A stretch of DNA of 39,413 nt from an uncultured Acidobacteriota bacterium (lineage in GTDB: Bacteria > Acidobacteriota > Vicinamibacteria > Vicinamibacterales > UBA2999): contig CADEDM010000025.1 in the NCBI GenBank assembly GCA_902826065.1, forward strand, positions 1 to 39,413, in the 5' to 3' direction. This document shows, piece after piece, positions 15,259 through 24,215 of this stretch (position 1 is the first letter of the stretch; every line of letters starts with the position of its first letter). A program made the translations under genes and the position numbers. The notes under the pieces were generated by a model. That model was not told where the DNA came from, did no database searches, and saw nothing but the letters and a program-made list of their open reading frames with translations.

Positions 15259-16809
15259 TCACTCCCGCGGCAGCGACACCAGCGTCAGCAGCAACGTATC
15301 GACCGCGGCGTCGACCTCGCTCGCGCGCGTGTCGAAGCCGTTGGTGAGCACGGCGAAGGCCAGCGTCTCGCCGGAAAGGGTGTCGACGTAGCCGGCCAGC
15401 GATCGCACGTTCGACATCGACCCGGTCTTGGCGCGGACCCGGCCCTCGCCTGGCGTGCCCTTCAGGCGCCGTCCCAGCGTGCCGGCGCCGCCGGCCACCG
15501 GCAGCGCGGCACGCAGTCCCTCGCGCAGTCGCGGTTGCCGCCACGCCGCCGCCAGTGTCGCCACGAGCGCGTCGGCCGACAGGTAGTCGTTGCGCGACAG
15601 CCCCGAGCCGTCACGCGTGTGATAGGTCTCGGGCGGCACGCCCAGGGCCTCCAGCGTGGCCCGCAGCGCGCGGACGCCGTCGGCGGCCGAGGCCGGCCCG
15701 AGGCCGTCGAGGTCCATCGCCACGAGCAGCGTCTCGGCGTAGCTGTTGAGGCTCCACTCGAGCATCTGCGTCACGATCTCCGACAGTGGCGCCGACTGAC
15801 CGACGAGCAGCACCGTGCCGTCGGAGGCGCGCGGGCGGTCGGATGCGTCGTCGATGTCGATGGCGGCGCCGTCCACGGTGATGCCGCGGCGCTGCAGCGT
15901 CGCGCGCAGCTCGCCGGCGTAGTAGAGCGTCGGGTTGGCGACGGCGGCCGGCAGCGTGACGGGCTCGTGGTCGAGCGGCGCCTGGCCGCGCACCTCGAGA
16001 AAGCGCGTGCCGAGCGGACGGGACAGCGACAGCGACACCGGCGTGCCTTCGGCCGACGTCACGGCCTGCACGTCGACGAGCAGGCCGTGGTTGGCGGGCG
16101 AGAGATACACCACCGGAGGCGCGCCGGGCGTGCGTCCCGGCCCCATCGTCACGTCGACGACACTGTCGCGATACTGCAGCGCGCCGTAGGCGGCGCCGTA
16201 GTCCTCGACCAGGTCGTCCCACGCCCAGCCGATGCCGAGGCCGGGCGGCGCGACGGCGCGGTCGTCGCCGACGATGTGCCCGTTGACCCGCCGCAGGCCC
16301 TGCGCGCGAAGCGCCTCGGCCCAGCGATCGAAGGTGTCCACGCGCGACGGGTGCCGCGGGGTGATGGTGGGGTCGCCCGAGCCGACGACCAGCAGATCGC
16401 CGTCGAGCACGCCGTTGCGGATCGGCCCGAGCGCGACGAGCCGGGTGTCGAAGCGGAAGCTCCAGCCCAGACGCTCCGCGGCTGCCACGGCGGTCAGCAC
16501 CTTCATCGTGGAGGCGGGCACCAGCCACGTCTGGCCGTTGCGCCGGTACAGCGTCTCGCCGCTGTCGAGCGCCTGCACGACCACGCCCACCGACGCTCGC
16601 GCCAACGCCGGCTCCGCGAGCACGGCGTCGAGGGCCTGCGCCAGCCGTTCGGCGCGACTGACCACCGGCGCCGGAGCGGCCGGGGCCGCCGCGCCGACGA
16701 TCGCTGCTGGTGAGGCGACGGGGGTTGCGACCGGGGACGCCCCGGGCGTCGTCGCGCACCCCGGCAGGCACGCGGCTCCGAGCACGAAGGCACGGAGCCG
16801 GCGCGTCAC
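15259..16809 (-). CDS. dacB: D-alanyl-D-alanine carboxypeptidase/endopeptidase (PBP4 type)
   Basis: A 516-residue class C penicillin-binding protein acting on peptidoglycan in the periplasm. Residues 1-18 form a lipoprotein signal ending LPGC, so it is membrane-anchored rather than soluble like E. coli PBP4. Active-site motifs are Ser100-X2-Lys103 (STMK), Ser353-Leu-Asn355 (SLN, usually SDN/SxN) and KTG at 461-463. A long insertion between the first two motifs holds the PBP4 domains II and III. It is the last gene of the minus-strand unit and overlaps the DUF4340 gene by ATGA (16806-16809), tying cell-wall trimming to the ABC system. Confidence 0.93.
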   Translation of the reverse strand: MTRRLRAFVLGAACLPGCATTPGASPVATPVASPAAIVGAAAPAAPAPVVSRAERLAQALDAVLAEPALARASVGVVVQALDSGETLYRRNGQTWLVPASTMKVLTAVAAAERLGWSFRFDTRLVALGPIRNGVLDGDLLVVGSGDPTITPRHPSRVDTFDRWAEALRAQGLRRVNGHIVGDDRAVAPPGLGIGWAWDDLVEDYGAAYGALQYRDSVVDVTMGPGRTPGAPPVVYLSPANHGLLVDVQAVTSAEGTPVSLSLSRPLGTRFLEVRGQAPLDHEPVTLPAAVANPTLYYAGELRATLQRRGITVDGAAIDIDDASDRPRASDGTVLLVGQSAPLSEIVTQMLEWSLNSYAETLLVAMDLDGLGPASAADGVRALRATLEALGVPPETYHTRDGSGLSRNDYLSADALVATLAAAWRQPRLREGLRAALPVAGGAGTLGRRLKGTPGEGRVRAKTGSMSNVRSLAGYVDTLSGETLAFAVLTNGFDTRASEVDAAVDTLLLTLVSLPRE

Positions 16810-18188
16810 TGTTTCTTCTCTGGCGGCGCGGCGGGCGTGGGGGTGGGTGGCGTGGGCGGCGCCGGTGGCGCGAGCACCGCGTCGATGGCCGCCAGCGCTT
16901 CGTCCACGGCCGTCGTGGTCAGCTTCATCGCGCCGGCCTCATCGGGACGGGTGCCGAAGGTGTCGGCGCCGGCGCGGCCGATCGCGCCGTCTTCCGTCTT
17001 CGACTCGTCGAAGGTGGCCTTCACCTTGAGCACGGGCGCCGCCGCCGCTGGCGGGGCTGCGGCCACGAAGCTCTCGGCGCGCAGGTTCGACACCTTCGCC
17101 ATGAGGTCGTCGACCTTGGCCTGCTCCGCGTCGCGCGTGGCGCCGCCGGCGGTGACCGTCCACGTGTCGGTGGCGTTCTCGCCGGTGCCCTTCACCTTCT
17201 TCAGCGTCACCACGTCGGCGCCGCGCGTGAGCACGAGCTCGGTCGCCGAGAACGCCTTGAACTCGAACAGCTCTTTCCGCCGATACTCTCCGGCGTCCTT
17301 CAGCAGCTCGGTCGCGAACGCCGGATCGACGGTGAACACCATGGGCCGCGCCAGATCACGGGCGTAGGCCTTGCCGTCGGCCGACGTGCCCACGGCCAGG
17401 GTCGCGCTCGCCGAGCCGGTCTTCACGACGATCGTCGCCGGCGGCGCGTCCAGGCCGTACTTCTTCAGGTCCGACATGTCCGTCGTCTCGATGGCGGTCA
17501 TGTTGGTCGACGAGAGCCGCGTCAGCAGCCCCTCGATCGCGCCGTAGTCTCCGCGCGCGTTCACCGGCGCGGTCACGCGCCAGTCGGAGCTGGTGCGCGA
17601 GAACGTGACCGGCACCCGGCCACCGGCCGAGATCTCGAGGGCGTCGGCCTTGTCGCGCTCGAAGCGCAGCACGCGCTTGTCGCGCAGGTCGAACGTCGAC
17701 CGCGAGAGATTGGTCTCGACGAAGGTCGCCACGAGCACGACGCGCGAGCCGTCGCCCTGGACGGCGTAGAGGTCGCCGCCGGTCGGCGTCGCATCGCCCA
17801 GCCGCAGGCGCCCGCTCACGCCGCCCTTCGCTTTGAAGCTGATGTCGGCCTTGGGCGTGGTCAGGCCGTACTCCGCGAGGTTCGACGCGTTGGGATCGAC
17901 CTCGCGGGTGATGTCGAGCGAGGTCAGGCTGCCGAGCAGCGTGGTGACGTCGTTCTGATCGGCGTCGGTCGCCAGCGGCTCGACCACCGACCAGGTGCCG
18001 TCGGTCTTCTTCAGCACCGTGGTGTCGCCCTTGGCGACGACGCGAAGCTCCTCGACGTCGTCCGCCGCCACGGAGAACACCTTCTCCTTGACCTCGGTCT
18101 CGGAGCGGTTCGCGTCCACGAAGTAGATGTACGCGCCGAGGCCAGCGGCCACGGCCACGAGCGCCAGCGTCGACCACGCACCTCTCAT
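16806..18188 (-). CDS. DUF4340 domain protein
   Basis: A 460-residue protein with one N-terminal membrane anchor (residues about 5-24, TLALVAVAAGLGAYIYF) and a large periplasmic part. DUF4340 repeats are seen as VEELRVVAKGDTTVLKKTDGTWSVVEPLATDADQ and again around VTFSRTSSDWRVTAPVNARGD. The end is Pro/Ala-rich (APPAPPTPPTPTPAAPPEKK). The biochemical role is unknown; the family is usually encoded right after GldG-type genes, as here (4-nt gap to the GldG-like gene). It may be a periplasmic partner of the ABC complex, which is an inference from context. Confidence 0.9.
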   Translation of the reverse strand: MRGAWSTLALVAVAAGLGAYIYFVDANRSETEVKEKVFSVAADDVEELRVVAKGDTTVLKKTDGTWSVVEPLATDADQNDVTTLLGSLTSLDITREVDPNASNLAEYGLTTPKADISFKAKGGVSGRLRLGDATPTGGDLYAVQGDGSRVVLVATFVETNLSRSTFDLRDKRVLRFERDKADALEISAGGRVPVTFSRTSSDWRVTAPVNARGDYGAIEGLLTRLSSTNMTAIETTDMSDLKKYGLDAPPATIVVKTGSASATLAVGTSADGKAYARDLARPMVFTVDPAFATELLKDAGEYRRKELFEFKAFSATELVLTRGADVVTLKKVKGTGENATDTWTVTAGGATRDAEQAKVDDLMAKVSNLRAESFVAAAPPAAAAPVLKVKATFDESKTEDGAIGRAGADTFGTRPDEAGAMKLTTTAVDEALAAIDAVLAPPAPPTPPTPTPAAPPEKKQ

Positions 18189-18192
18189 CGCT

Positions 18193-19794
18193 CTAACGCC
18201 TCCGCCACCAGGTGTAGACGCCCAGGCCGAAGATCGCCGCGGGAATCAGGACGATCGAGAGCAGGGCGATCCGATTCAGCTGATCTGCCGTGAGCGTGAG
18301 GCGTCGATCTTCGGGCGCTCGCGGGCGCACGGCGATCAGGCCCTCCTGGCGCGACAGCCAGCCGAGGGCGTTCAGGAACAGGTCGCGATTGCCCTGGATG
18401 CCCAGGCCGTAGTTGGCGGCGAAGTCGGAATCGCCCATCACGAACAGGCGGCTGTCGGGCTTGGGCGGCGCCTCGCCGCCGGCCGGTGCGGCCACCTCCG
18501 GGGCATTGGGCGCCGCGGCCGACACCGCGGCCCCGAGCGTGATCGGCCCCTGCCGGTCGCCCTTGGCGGCGTCGAGCGACACTTCCTGGCCGCCGACCAG
18601 GCCGCCGAGATCCTTCTCCGCCCAGCTCTGCGCGCTCGTCTCGATCACCGGCTGCGCCGTCTTGCCCTCGACCGTGGTCGTGGTGATCGACCGTGCCAGG
18701 GGGTAGGCCGTCATCAGGTTGAAGCGCTCGGTGATCGGGTGCGACGGGTAGCTCGCCGCCACCGGTACCGTCGGACCGGCGCCGAAGATCTGGCCCACGC
18801 CCGAGGCGTCGACCACGACGTCGTCGCCGACCTCGACGCCCCATTCCTTCAGGAAGCCGGTGAGGTTCGGCAGCGTGCCCTGACCCGGCTTCTCGCCCGG
18901 ATCGAGCATCGCGAAGACCGAGCCGCCCTTCGCCAGATAGGTCTTCAGCGCCTCGACCTCGCCCGGGAAGAAGTCGGTCTGCGGGCCGGCGATCACGACG
19001 GCGCTCGCGCCGTCCGGCACCGTCGGCGACTGCGCCAGGACGAGCTTCTCGAACGCGTAGTTGTCGCCCTTGAGCGCATCGGCGACGGAGCTGTAGCCGA
19101 GCCGATCGCTGGCCGCCGGATCCTTCTCGCCGTGGCCCTGGACGAAGTACACCTTGCGCTCCTGGCCGGTCGTGGCCTTGATGAACGCGTTGGCGATGTC
19201 CTGTTCTTCGAGGTTGGTGATGCGCTCGACGCGGCCCTTGTACTCGAGCACCATCGTGCCCGCCGTCTGCACGTTCGCGGCCTTGGCCCGCGCCGGGTTG
19301 CGATCGATGTCGACGTAGTCGATCGACAGCTGCGGGGCGCGGTAGGTGTATTCCTCGAGGCGATCGCGGAAGCGATCGAAGTTGGCGGCGACGTCGAACA
19401 CGGTGAGCTTGGCCGGGGCGTCGAGGCCCTGCAGCACCTTGAGCGTCTGCTCCGACAGGCTGAACACCTGGTTGGCGGTGAGGTCCCAGCGCTTGTTCTG
19501 CCGGACGCCGAGGTAGTTGATGGCGGCGAGGATGGCCAGCATGGCCAGCACGCTCACCACCGACATCGTCCCCATCTTCGTCTGCCGCGCGCTGGCGCCC
19601 GTGGCCGACTCGCGCCACTGCGCCGCCAGGTAGATCAGGATCAGTGCCAGGCCCGACCAGGCGATCGGGGTGCGGTACTGGTCCCACTCCGGGAAGATGA
19701 AGCGCACGCCGAGGGCGACGACCACGAGGGCCACGCCCACCCAGCCGAGGATGGCCCAGACTTTCGATACCTGCGTGTAGTTGGTGCCCGCCAT
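18193..19794 (-). CDS. GldG-like ABC-associated membrane protein
   Basis: A 533-residue inner-membrane protein of the Gld/GldG type (ABC-type uncharacterised transport). Three hydrophobic segments lie within the first 90 residues (WAILGWVGVALVVVALGVRFI and later ones), followed by a large soluble domain with VFSLSEQTLKVLQGL, LSIDYVDIDRNPARAKA, VYFVQGHGEKDP and VIAGPQTDFFPGEVEALKTYL, and one C-terminal helix before WWRRR. The extracellular part resembles IFT52/GldG sugar-isomerase-like folds. It lies 1 nt after the permease gene. In Bacteroidetes GldAFG supports gliding; in acidobacteria the cargo is unknown. Confidence 0.88.
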   Translation of the reverse strand: MAGTNYTQVSKVWAILGWVGVALVVVALGVRFIFPEWDQYRTPIAWSGLALILIYLAAQWRESATGASARQTKMGTMSVVSVLAMLAILAAINYLGVRQNKRWDLTANQVFSLSEQTLKVLQGLDAPAKLTVFDVAANFDRFRDRLEEYTYRAPQLSIDYVDIDRNPARAKAANVQTAGTMVLEYKGRVERITNLEEQDIANAFIKATTGQERKVYFVQGHGEKDPAASDRLGYSSVADALKGDNYAFEKLVLAQSPTVPDGASAVVIAGPQTDFFPGEVEALKTYLAKGGSVFAMLDPGEKPGQGTLPNLTGFLKEWGVEVGDDVVVDASGVGQIFGAGPTVPVAASYPSHPITERFNLMTAYPLARSITTTTVEGKTAQPVIETSAQSWAEKDLGGLVGGQEVSLDAAKGDRQGPITLGAAVSAAAPNAPEVAAPAGGEAPPKPDSRLFVMGDSDFAANYGLGIQGNRDLFLNALGWLSRQEGLIAVRPRAPEDRRLTLTADQLNRIALLSIVLIPAAIFGLGVYTWWRRR

Positions 19795-19795
19795 C

Positions 19796-20560
19796 TCAGC
19801 CTCGCCACCGTTCGCTGTCCACGGACTTGGCCGTGAGGAAGAGCCCGAACACGATGAAGCTCGCGTAGTAGACGAGATGCTTCGTGTCGATGATGCCGCG
19901 GGCGAAGTCGTCGAGATGGTCGGTGATCGAGAGGTGGGTGACGATCGCCTGGCCCGTGGGACCGAGCGACTGGCCGATCCAGTTGATGACCCAGAGCAGC
20001 AGGAACACCGCGAACGTCACCATGCCGGCGACGATCTGGTTCTTCGTGAGGCTCGAGATGAGCAGCCCGGCCGAGATGAAGCACCCGCCCATCAGCAGCA
20101 GGCCGAGATACCCGGTGGCCACCGGCTTCCACTCCGGGTCGCCGAAGTAGAAAAGCGTGCCGACGTGAATCAGCGTCACCGACAGCATCACCGTGTAGAG
20201 CAGCAGCGCGCCGAGGAACTTGCCGAGGATGATCTGCCAGTCGGTGAGCGGCGAGGTGAGCAGCAGCTCGATGGTGCCCGAGCGCTTCTCTTCCGCGTAG
20301 GTGCGCATCGTGATCATCGGCATGATGAACAGCACGATGACGCTGACGTTCATGAACACCGGGCCGATCAGCATCTGGTTGACGTTCATCGTCATGCCCG
20401 AGCCGGGCGCGACCTGCATGCTCTGGCGGTCGAAGTACCACAGCAGCGTGTAGAAGAAGTAGCCGTAGAGCAGGGCGAAGAAGCCCAGCACGACGTAGGC
20501 GATCGGCGACGCGAAGTAGCCCTGCAGCTCCTTGCGCGCGATGGTGACGATGTTACGCAT
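19796..20560 (-). CDS. ABC-2 type permease (GldF-like)
   Basis: A 254-residue permease with six likely membrane helices. MRNIVTIARKELQGYFASPIAYVVLGFF is the classical GldF/NosY-like N-terminus, and MRTYAEEKRSGTIELLLTSPLTDWQIILGKFLGAL is the conserved cytoplasmic coupling region that meets the ATPase. I chose the ATG at 20560, 16 codons inside the longest frame, because the family sequence begins there. It overlaps the ATPase gene by 8 nt. It forms the membrane channel of the exporter. Confidence 0.92.
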   Translation of the reverse strand: MRNIVTIARKELQGYFASPIAYVVLGFFALLYGYFFYTLLWYFDRQSMQVAPGSGMTMNVNQMLIGPVFMNVSVIVLFIMPMITMRTYAEEKRSGTIELLLTSPLTDWQIILGKFLGALLLYTVMLSVTLIHVGTLFYFGDPEWKPVATGYLGLLLMGGCFISAGLLISSLTKNQIVAGMVTFAVFLLLWVINWIGQSLGPTGQAIVTHLSITDHLDDFARGIIDTKHLVYYASFIVFGLFLTAKSVDSERWRG

Positions 20561-21542
20561 CGGCGGCCTCCGTCGCAGGGGCCGGCGCGGCCGGTTCCAC
20601 CGCGTCACCCGCGTCTTCCGTCGTCAGGCTGAGGAAGATGTCCTCGAGGCTCATGCGCATCGGCCGCAGCTCCAGCAGGCCCCAGCCCTGGTGCACGACC
20701 GCGGCGGCGAGCTCGCGGCGCACGTCGCGTCCCTGTTCGCTGTCGACTTCCACGGCGGCGAGGCCATTGTCGTGCAGGTCGGCTTTCACGCGCGTCACGC
20801 CGGCGACGTGCGAGAGCCCGGCGGCGACGTCCGCGCCGGGGGCGTGCACCTGCAGATAGAGCGTCTCGCTGCCGCGCAGGCGCGCGGTGAGGTTCGCCGG
20901 CGTGTCGACGGCGACCACCTTGCCCTTGTTGATGATGACCACCCGGTGGCAGGTCTGCGAGACCTCGGGCAGGATGTGCGTGCTCAGCACCACCGTGTGG
21001 CTGCCGCCCAGCTCGGTGATGAGCTGACGCGCCTCGATGATCTGCTTCGGGTCGAGGCCGGCGGTGGGCTCGTCGAGCACCAGCACGTCGGGGTTGTGGA
21101 TGAGCGCCTGCGCCAGGCCGACGCGCTGCTTGTAGCCCTTCGAGAGCTTGCCGCAATGACGCGAGGCCATGTCGGCCACGTGCGTCTTCCGCATCACGTC
21201 CTCGACCCGGCTCTTCACCTCGCGGGCCGGCACGCCCTTGATGCGCGCGACGAACGTGACGTAGTCGCGCACGGTCATGTCGGGATAGAGCGGCGGTGTC
21301 TCGGGCAGATAGCCGGTGCGCTTCTTCGCCTCGATCGGCTGCGAGAAGACGTCGTAGCCGGCCACGCTCACTGCGCCGTCGGTCGCCGGCATGTAGCCGG
21401 TGATGATGCGCATCGTGGTCGTCTTTCCGGCGCCATTCGGCCCGAGAAAGCCCAGGATTTCACCGGCCCCGACGTTGAAGCTCACGTCGTCGACGGCCGT
21501 GAACGGCCCATAGCGCTTGCTGAGGTGTTGCACCTCGATCAC
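20553..21542 (-). CDS. ABC transporter ATP-binding protein (GldA-like)
   Basis: A 329-residue ATPase. Walker A is GPNGAGKTTTM, the signature is LSKGYKQRVGLAQAL (a Gly-Tyr form of LSGGQ found in this ABC-2 class), Walker B is VLVLDEPTAGLDP and the switch His is in VVLSTH. The C-terminal about 100 residues form an accessory domain (VTRVKADLHDNGLAAVEV) typical of GldA/NatA-like proteins. The start is GTG at 21542 with GGAGAG before it. It is the first gene of the five-gene unit: ATPase, permease, GldG-like, DUF4340 and DacB. Confidence 0.94.
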   Translation of the reverse strand: MIEVQHLSKRYGPFTAVDDVSFNVGAGEILGFLGPNGAGKTTTMRIITGYMPATDGAVSVAGYDVFSQPIEAKKRTGYLPETPPLYPDMTVRDYVTFVARIKGVPAREVKSRVEDVMRKTHVADMASRHCGKLSKGYKQRVGLAQALIHNPDVLVLDEPTAGLDPKQIIEARQLITELGGSHTVVLSTHILPEVSQTCHRVVIINKGKVVAVDTPANLTARLRGSETLYLQVHAPGADVAAGLSHVAGVTRVKADLHDNGLAAVEVDSEQGRDVRRELAAAVVHQGWGLLELRPMRMSLEDIFLSLTTEDAGDAVEPAAPAPATEAADA

Positions 21543-21582
21543 GATGTCTCTCCTGCGCGTCGTGTGTTCTTTGAAGTCTGTC

Positions 21583-21604
21583 GTCTAACCTGTAATCTTT
21601 AGAC
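21583..21604 (-). promoter_or_regulatory. Inverted repeat in front of the ABC-dacB unit
   Basis: GTCTAA (21583-21588) and TTAGAC (21599-21604) are perfect 6-nt arms around 10 nt, in the divergent 148-nt gap before the ATPase and penicillin-acylase genes. This is the most AT-rich spot nearby. On the minus strand it lies 41 nt upstream of the GTG. An operator or promoter region is likely; the binding protein is unknown. Confidence 0.4.
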
Positions 21605-21690
21605 GGGTCATCCGAACGCGATGACAGCCCCCGATCCTATTCAAAAGCGGGCATGACGGGCAAGCGTGCCCGCCCCTGCCGAGGACCCCT

Positions 21691-24174
21691 GTGAAGCGTG
21701 CTTTCATCGGTGTAATCGTGCTGATCGTGCTCGCCGCGGCCGGGGCGTGGTGGTGGGCCCGCGCGTCGGTGCCTTCTTTGGACGGCGAGTGGCGGCTGGC
21801 TGGTCTGGGTGGTCCGGTCGAGGTGCTGGCGGATGGACACGGCGTGCCGCACGTCTATGCCCGCGACACCGCCGACGCCTGGTTCGTGGCCGGCGCGCTG
21901 CACGCACGCGATCGGCTGTGGCAGATGGAGCTCTACCGGCGGGCCGCCTACGGCCGTCTGTCGGAAGTGCTGGGCGCCGAGACCCTGCCGATCGATCGCC
22001 GCATGCTCACCCTGGGCATCCGCGCCGCCGCGGAGAAAGAGCTCGCCCGGCTCGGACCCGCGGCCCGCACCGCGCTCACGCGATATTCCGAAGGCGTGAA
22101 CGCCGCCGCCGCCGGCATCACCGGCCGCCGCCGCGCCCCTGAACTCCAACTGCTGGGGCTGACGCCCGCGCCGTGGACGCCGGCCGACTCGCTCGCCATC
22201 GGACGCCTGCTCGCATTCCGCCTGGCGGAGAACGCGTCGGCGGAACTGGTGCGGCACGCGTTGGCGCGCGCCCTGGGCGGGCCCGCCGCCGATGCGCTCG
22301 GCGGACGCTATCCCGACGATGCGCCGACGGTGCTGGGCGACCTGGCCGAGCTGGCGCCGCCCGCGCCGGCGCCCACGACCGCTCCAGCGGCCGCCGCGCC
22401 GGCCGCCCCGTCGCCCTCGGCGCAGCCGTCGCCGTCGATGGCGCGGGTCTCCTATCCGCCCGGCCTCGGCTGGCTCGATCCCGCGGCGCCTCGCGCCAAC
22501 AGCAACGCCTGGGTCGTCGGCCCCTCGAAGACCGCGACCGGGCGGCCCGTGCTGGCGAACGATCCGCACCTGCCGATCGAGCTGCCGTCGGTCTGGTACG
22601 AGATGCACCTCGTCGCCGCCGGACTCGACGTGCAGGGCGTGTCGGTGCCGGGCACGCCTTTCATCGCCATCGGCCACAACGCGCGCATCGCCTGGGGCTT
22701 CACCAACACCGGCGCCGACGTGCAGGACCTGGTGCTGCAGAACTTCGACCTCGCGCGCCGCCGCGTCGAGGGCCCTGGCGGCTGGGACACGGTGCAGATC
22801 GAGTCGGCGCCGATTCCCGTGAAGGGCCGCGCGACGCCCGAGCCGTTCGAGCTGTGGCGCACGCCATTCGGCGTCGTCTACGCCGACGAGTCGCTCGACT
22901 GGGAGGCGCCGCCGGCATGGTTGGCTCCCGACGCGCCCCGGGACGGCCAGCAACGCGCGTTCGTGTTGCGCTGGGAAGGCTTCGACGGTGGCTACGCCGA
23001 CGCCTTCGAGGCGCTCAACCGTGCCGGCACCTGGTCGGAGTTCCAGGCGGCGCTCGACCGGCTGTCGGCGCTGTCGCAGAACGCGGTCTACGCCGACGTC
23101 GACGGCAACATCGGCTACCTGATGACGGGGCAGCTGCCGGTGCGCGCGTCGGGCGACGGCGCCCGGCCGGTCACGGCCGCCACCGCCGCCTGGCCCGGAT
23201 CGATCGGCGGGGCCGGCGCGCTGCCGCGGCTGCTGAATCCCGCCCGCGGGTTCCTCGCGACCACGAACAACCCGATCCTGCGCACCGACTCGCCGCTCAT
23301 CACGCGCGACTGGCTCGGGACGCACCGGGCCCGCCGTGTCACCGACGTGCTCGCGGCCTCGGCGGGATTCGACGTCGCGAAGGCCTCGGCGCTGCAGAAC
23401 GACATCGAGAGCCTGGCGGCCCGCGAGGTCATCACCGGCATCGAGGGCGCGCTGGCGCGGGGCAAGCAGGCCGGTGGCGACCCGCGCGGCCTCGCGCTGC
23501 TCGAACGCCTGCGCGGCTGGCAGGGAGTGATCGACGGCGGCGAGCTGACGGCCGTCTACGAGGCGTTCGAGGACAAGCTCTGGCACCGCGCCTTCGCCGA
23601 CGAACTGCCGCCGGATCTGTTCCGCCGCTACTACGAGTGGGCCGGCGCCGAACGCCCGGCCGGGTTGTCCACGATCATCGGCGACCCGCAGGCGCGCTGG
23701 TGGGACGACATCGGCACTGTCGATCGCCGCGAGTCGCGCGACGAGGTCTACCTGCTCGCCGCCATCGACGCCGCCGCGGTGGTGGAGCAGTGGTCGTCGA
23801 GCGCGCGCGGCTGGGATCGTGTGCACGGCGTGCGTTTCGCGCACGCCCTCTCGGCCGGCGGCCGCGTGATGTCGTGGCTGTTCGACCGCGGCCCGGTCGC
23901 GACCGGGGGGGACGGCACGACGGTGATGCGCATCAGCTTCCGGCGCGACCAGGGCTTCGGCGCCTGGGAGCACCCGTCGTGGCGGCAGGTCTACGACGTG
24001 GGTGCGTGGGACAACTCACGCGTGGTGCTGCCGGCCGGCCAGTCGGGCCATCCCATGAGCCCGCACTACTTCGATCAGAACGACCTGTGGCGCCAGGGGC
24101 AGTACCGGACCGTCGCGTATTCGCGCGCCGCGGTCAACGGCTCGGCCGCGCATCGACAGTTGCTCACGCCGTAG
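21691..24174 (+). CDS. Penicillin acylase family N-terminal nucleophile hydrolase
   Basis: An 827-residue amidase of the penicillin G acylase/AHL acylase family. Residues 1-27 form a membrane anchor or signal (AFIGVIVLIVLAAAGAWWW), so it acts in the periplasm. Residues 38-220 are the alpha chain (GPVEVLADGHGVPHVYA, AGALHARDRLWQMELYRR). An Ala/Pro/Ser-rich spacer (about 221-250) is the peptide removed on maturation. The predicted nucleophile is Ser271 in RANSNAWVVGPSKTATGRP, the new N-terminus of the beta chain. Other landmarks are NDPHL and IAWGFTNTGADVQDL. GTG start with GAGG at 21681-21684. The substrate may be an acyl-homoserine lactone, a beta-lactam side chain or another amide; sequence cannot decide. 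Confidence 0.92.
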   Translation: MKRAFIGVIVLIVLAAAGAWWWARASVPSLDGEWRLAGLGGPVEVLADGHGVPHVYARDTADAWFVAGALHARDRLWQMELYRRAAYGRLSEVLGAETLPIDRRMLTLGIRAAAEKELARLGPAARTALTRYSEGVNAAAAGITGRRRAPELQLLGLTPAPWTPADSLAIGRLLAFRLAENASAELVRHALARALGGPAADALGGRYPDDAPTVLGDLAELAPPAPAPTTAPAAAAPAAPSPSAQPSPSMARVSYPPGLGWLDPAAPRANSNAWVVGPSKTATGRPVLANDPHLPIELPSVWYEMHLVAAGLDVQGVSVPGTPFIAIGHNARIAWGFTNTGADVQDLVLQNFDLARRRVEGPGGWDTVQIESAPIPVKGRATPEPFELWRTPFGVVYADESLDWEAPPAWLAPDAPRDGQQRAFVLRWEGFDGGYADAFEALNRAGTWSEFQAALDRLSALSQNAVYADVDGNIGYLMTGQLPVRASGDGARPVTAATAAWPGSIGGAGALPRLLNPARGFLATTNNPILRTDSPLITRDWLGTHRARRVTDVLAASAGFDVAKASALQNDIESLAAREVITGIEGALARGKQAGGDPRGLALLERLRGWQGVIDGGELTAVYEAFEDKLWHRAFADELPPDLFRRYYEWAGAERPAGLSTIIGDPQARWWDDIGTVDRRESRDEVYLLAAIDAAAVVEQWSSSARGWDRVHGVRFAHALSAGGRVMSWLFDRGPVATGGDGTTVMRISFRRDQGFGAWEHPSWRQVYDVGAWDNSRVVLPAGQSGHPMSPHYFDQNDLWRQGQYRTVAYSRAAVNGSAAHRQLLTP

Positions 24175-24177
24175 GGC

Positions 24178-24209
24178 GTGGCGGCTCGCGGCGCGGGGCT
24201 CGCGGCTGG
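24178..24209. repeat. Short GC-rich direct repeat
   Basis: GGCTCGCGGC occurs at 24183-24192 and again at 24197-24206, in the convergent gap between the acylase and Tat-protein genes. The 11-mer CTCGCGGCTGG at 24199-24209 recurs exactly at 35030-35040 in another intergenic gap, suggesting a dispersed intergenic repeat family. Confidence 0.4.
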
Positions 24210-24215
24210 ATCTCG

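Noticed and set aside
21637-23973. A 778-codon open frame on the minus strand opposite the penicillin acylase gene
   Set aside because: It is the codon-position shadow of a high-GC gene; its product is Arg/Gly/Ala-rich low-complexity sequence with no motifs, while the plus-strand frame has full family motifs.
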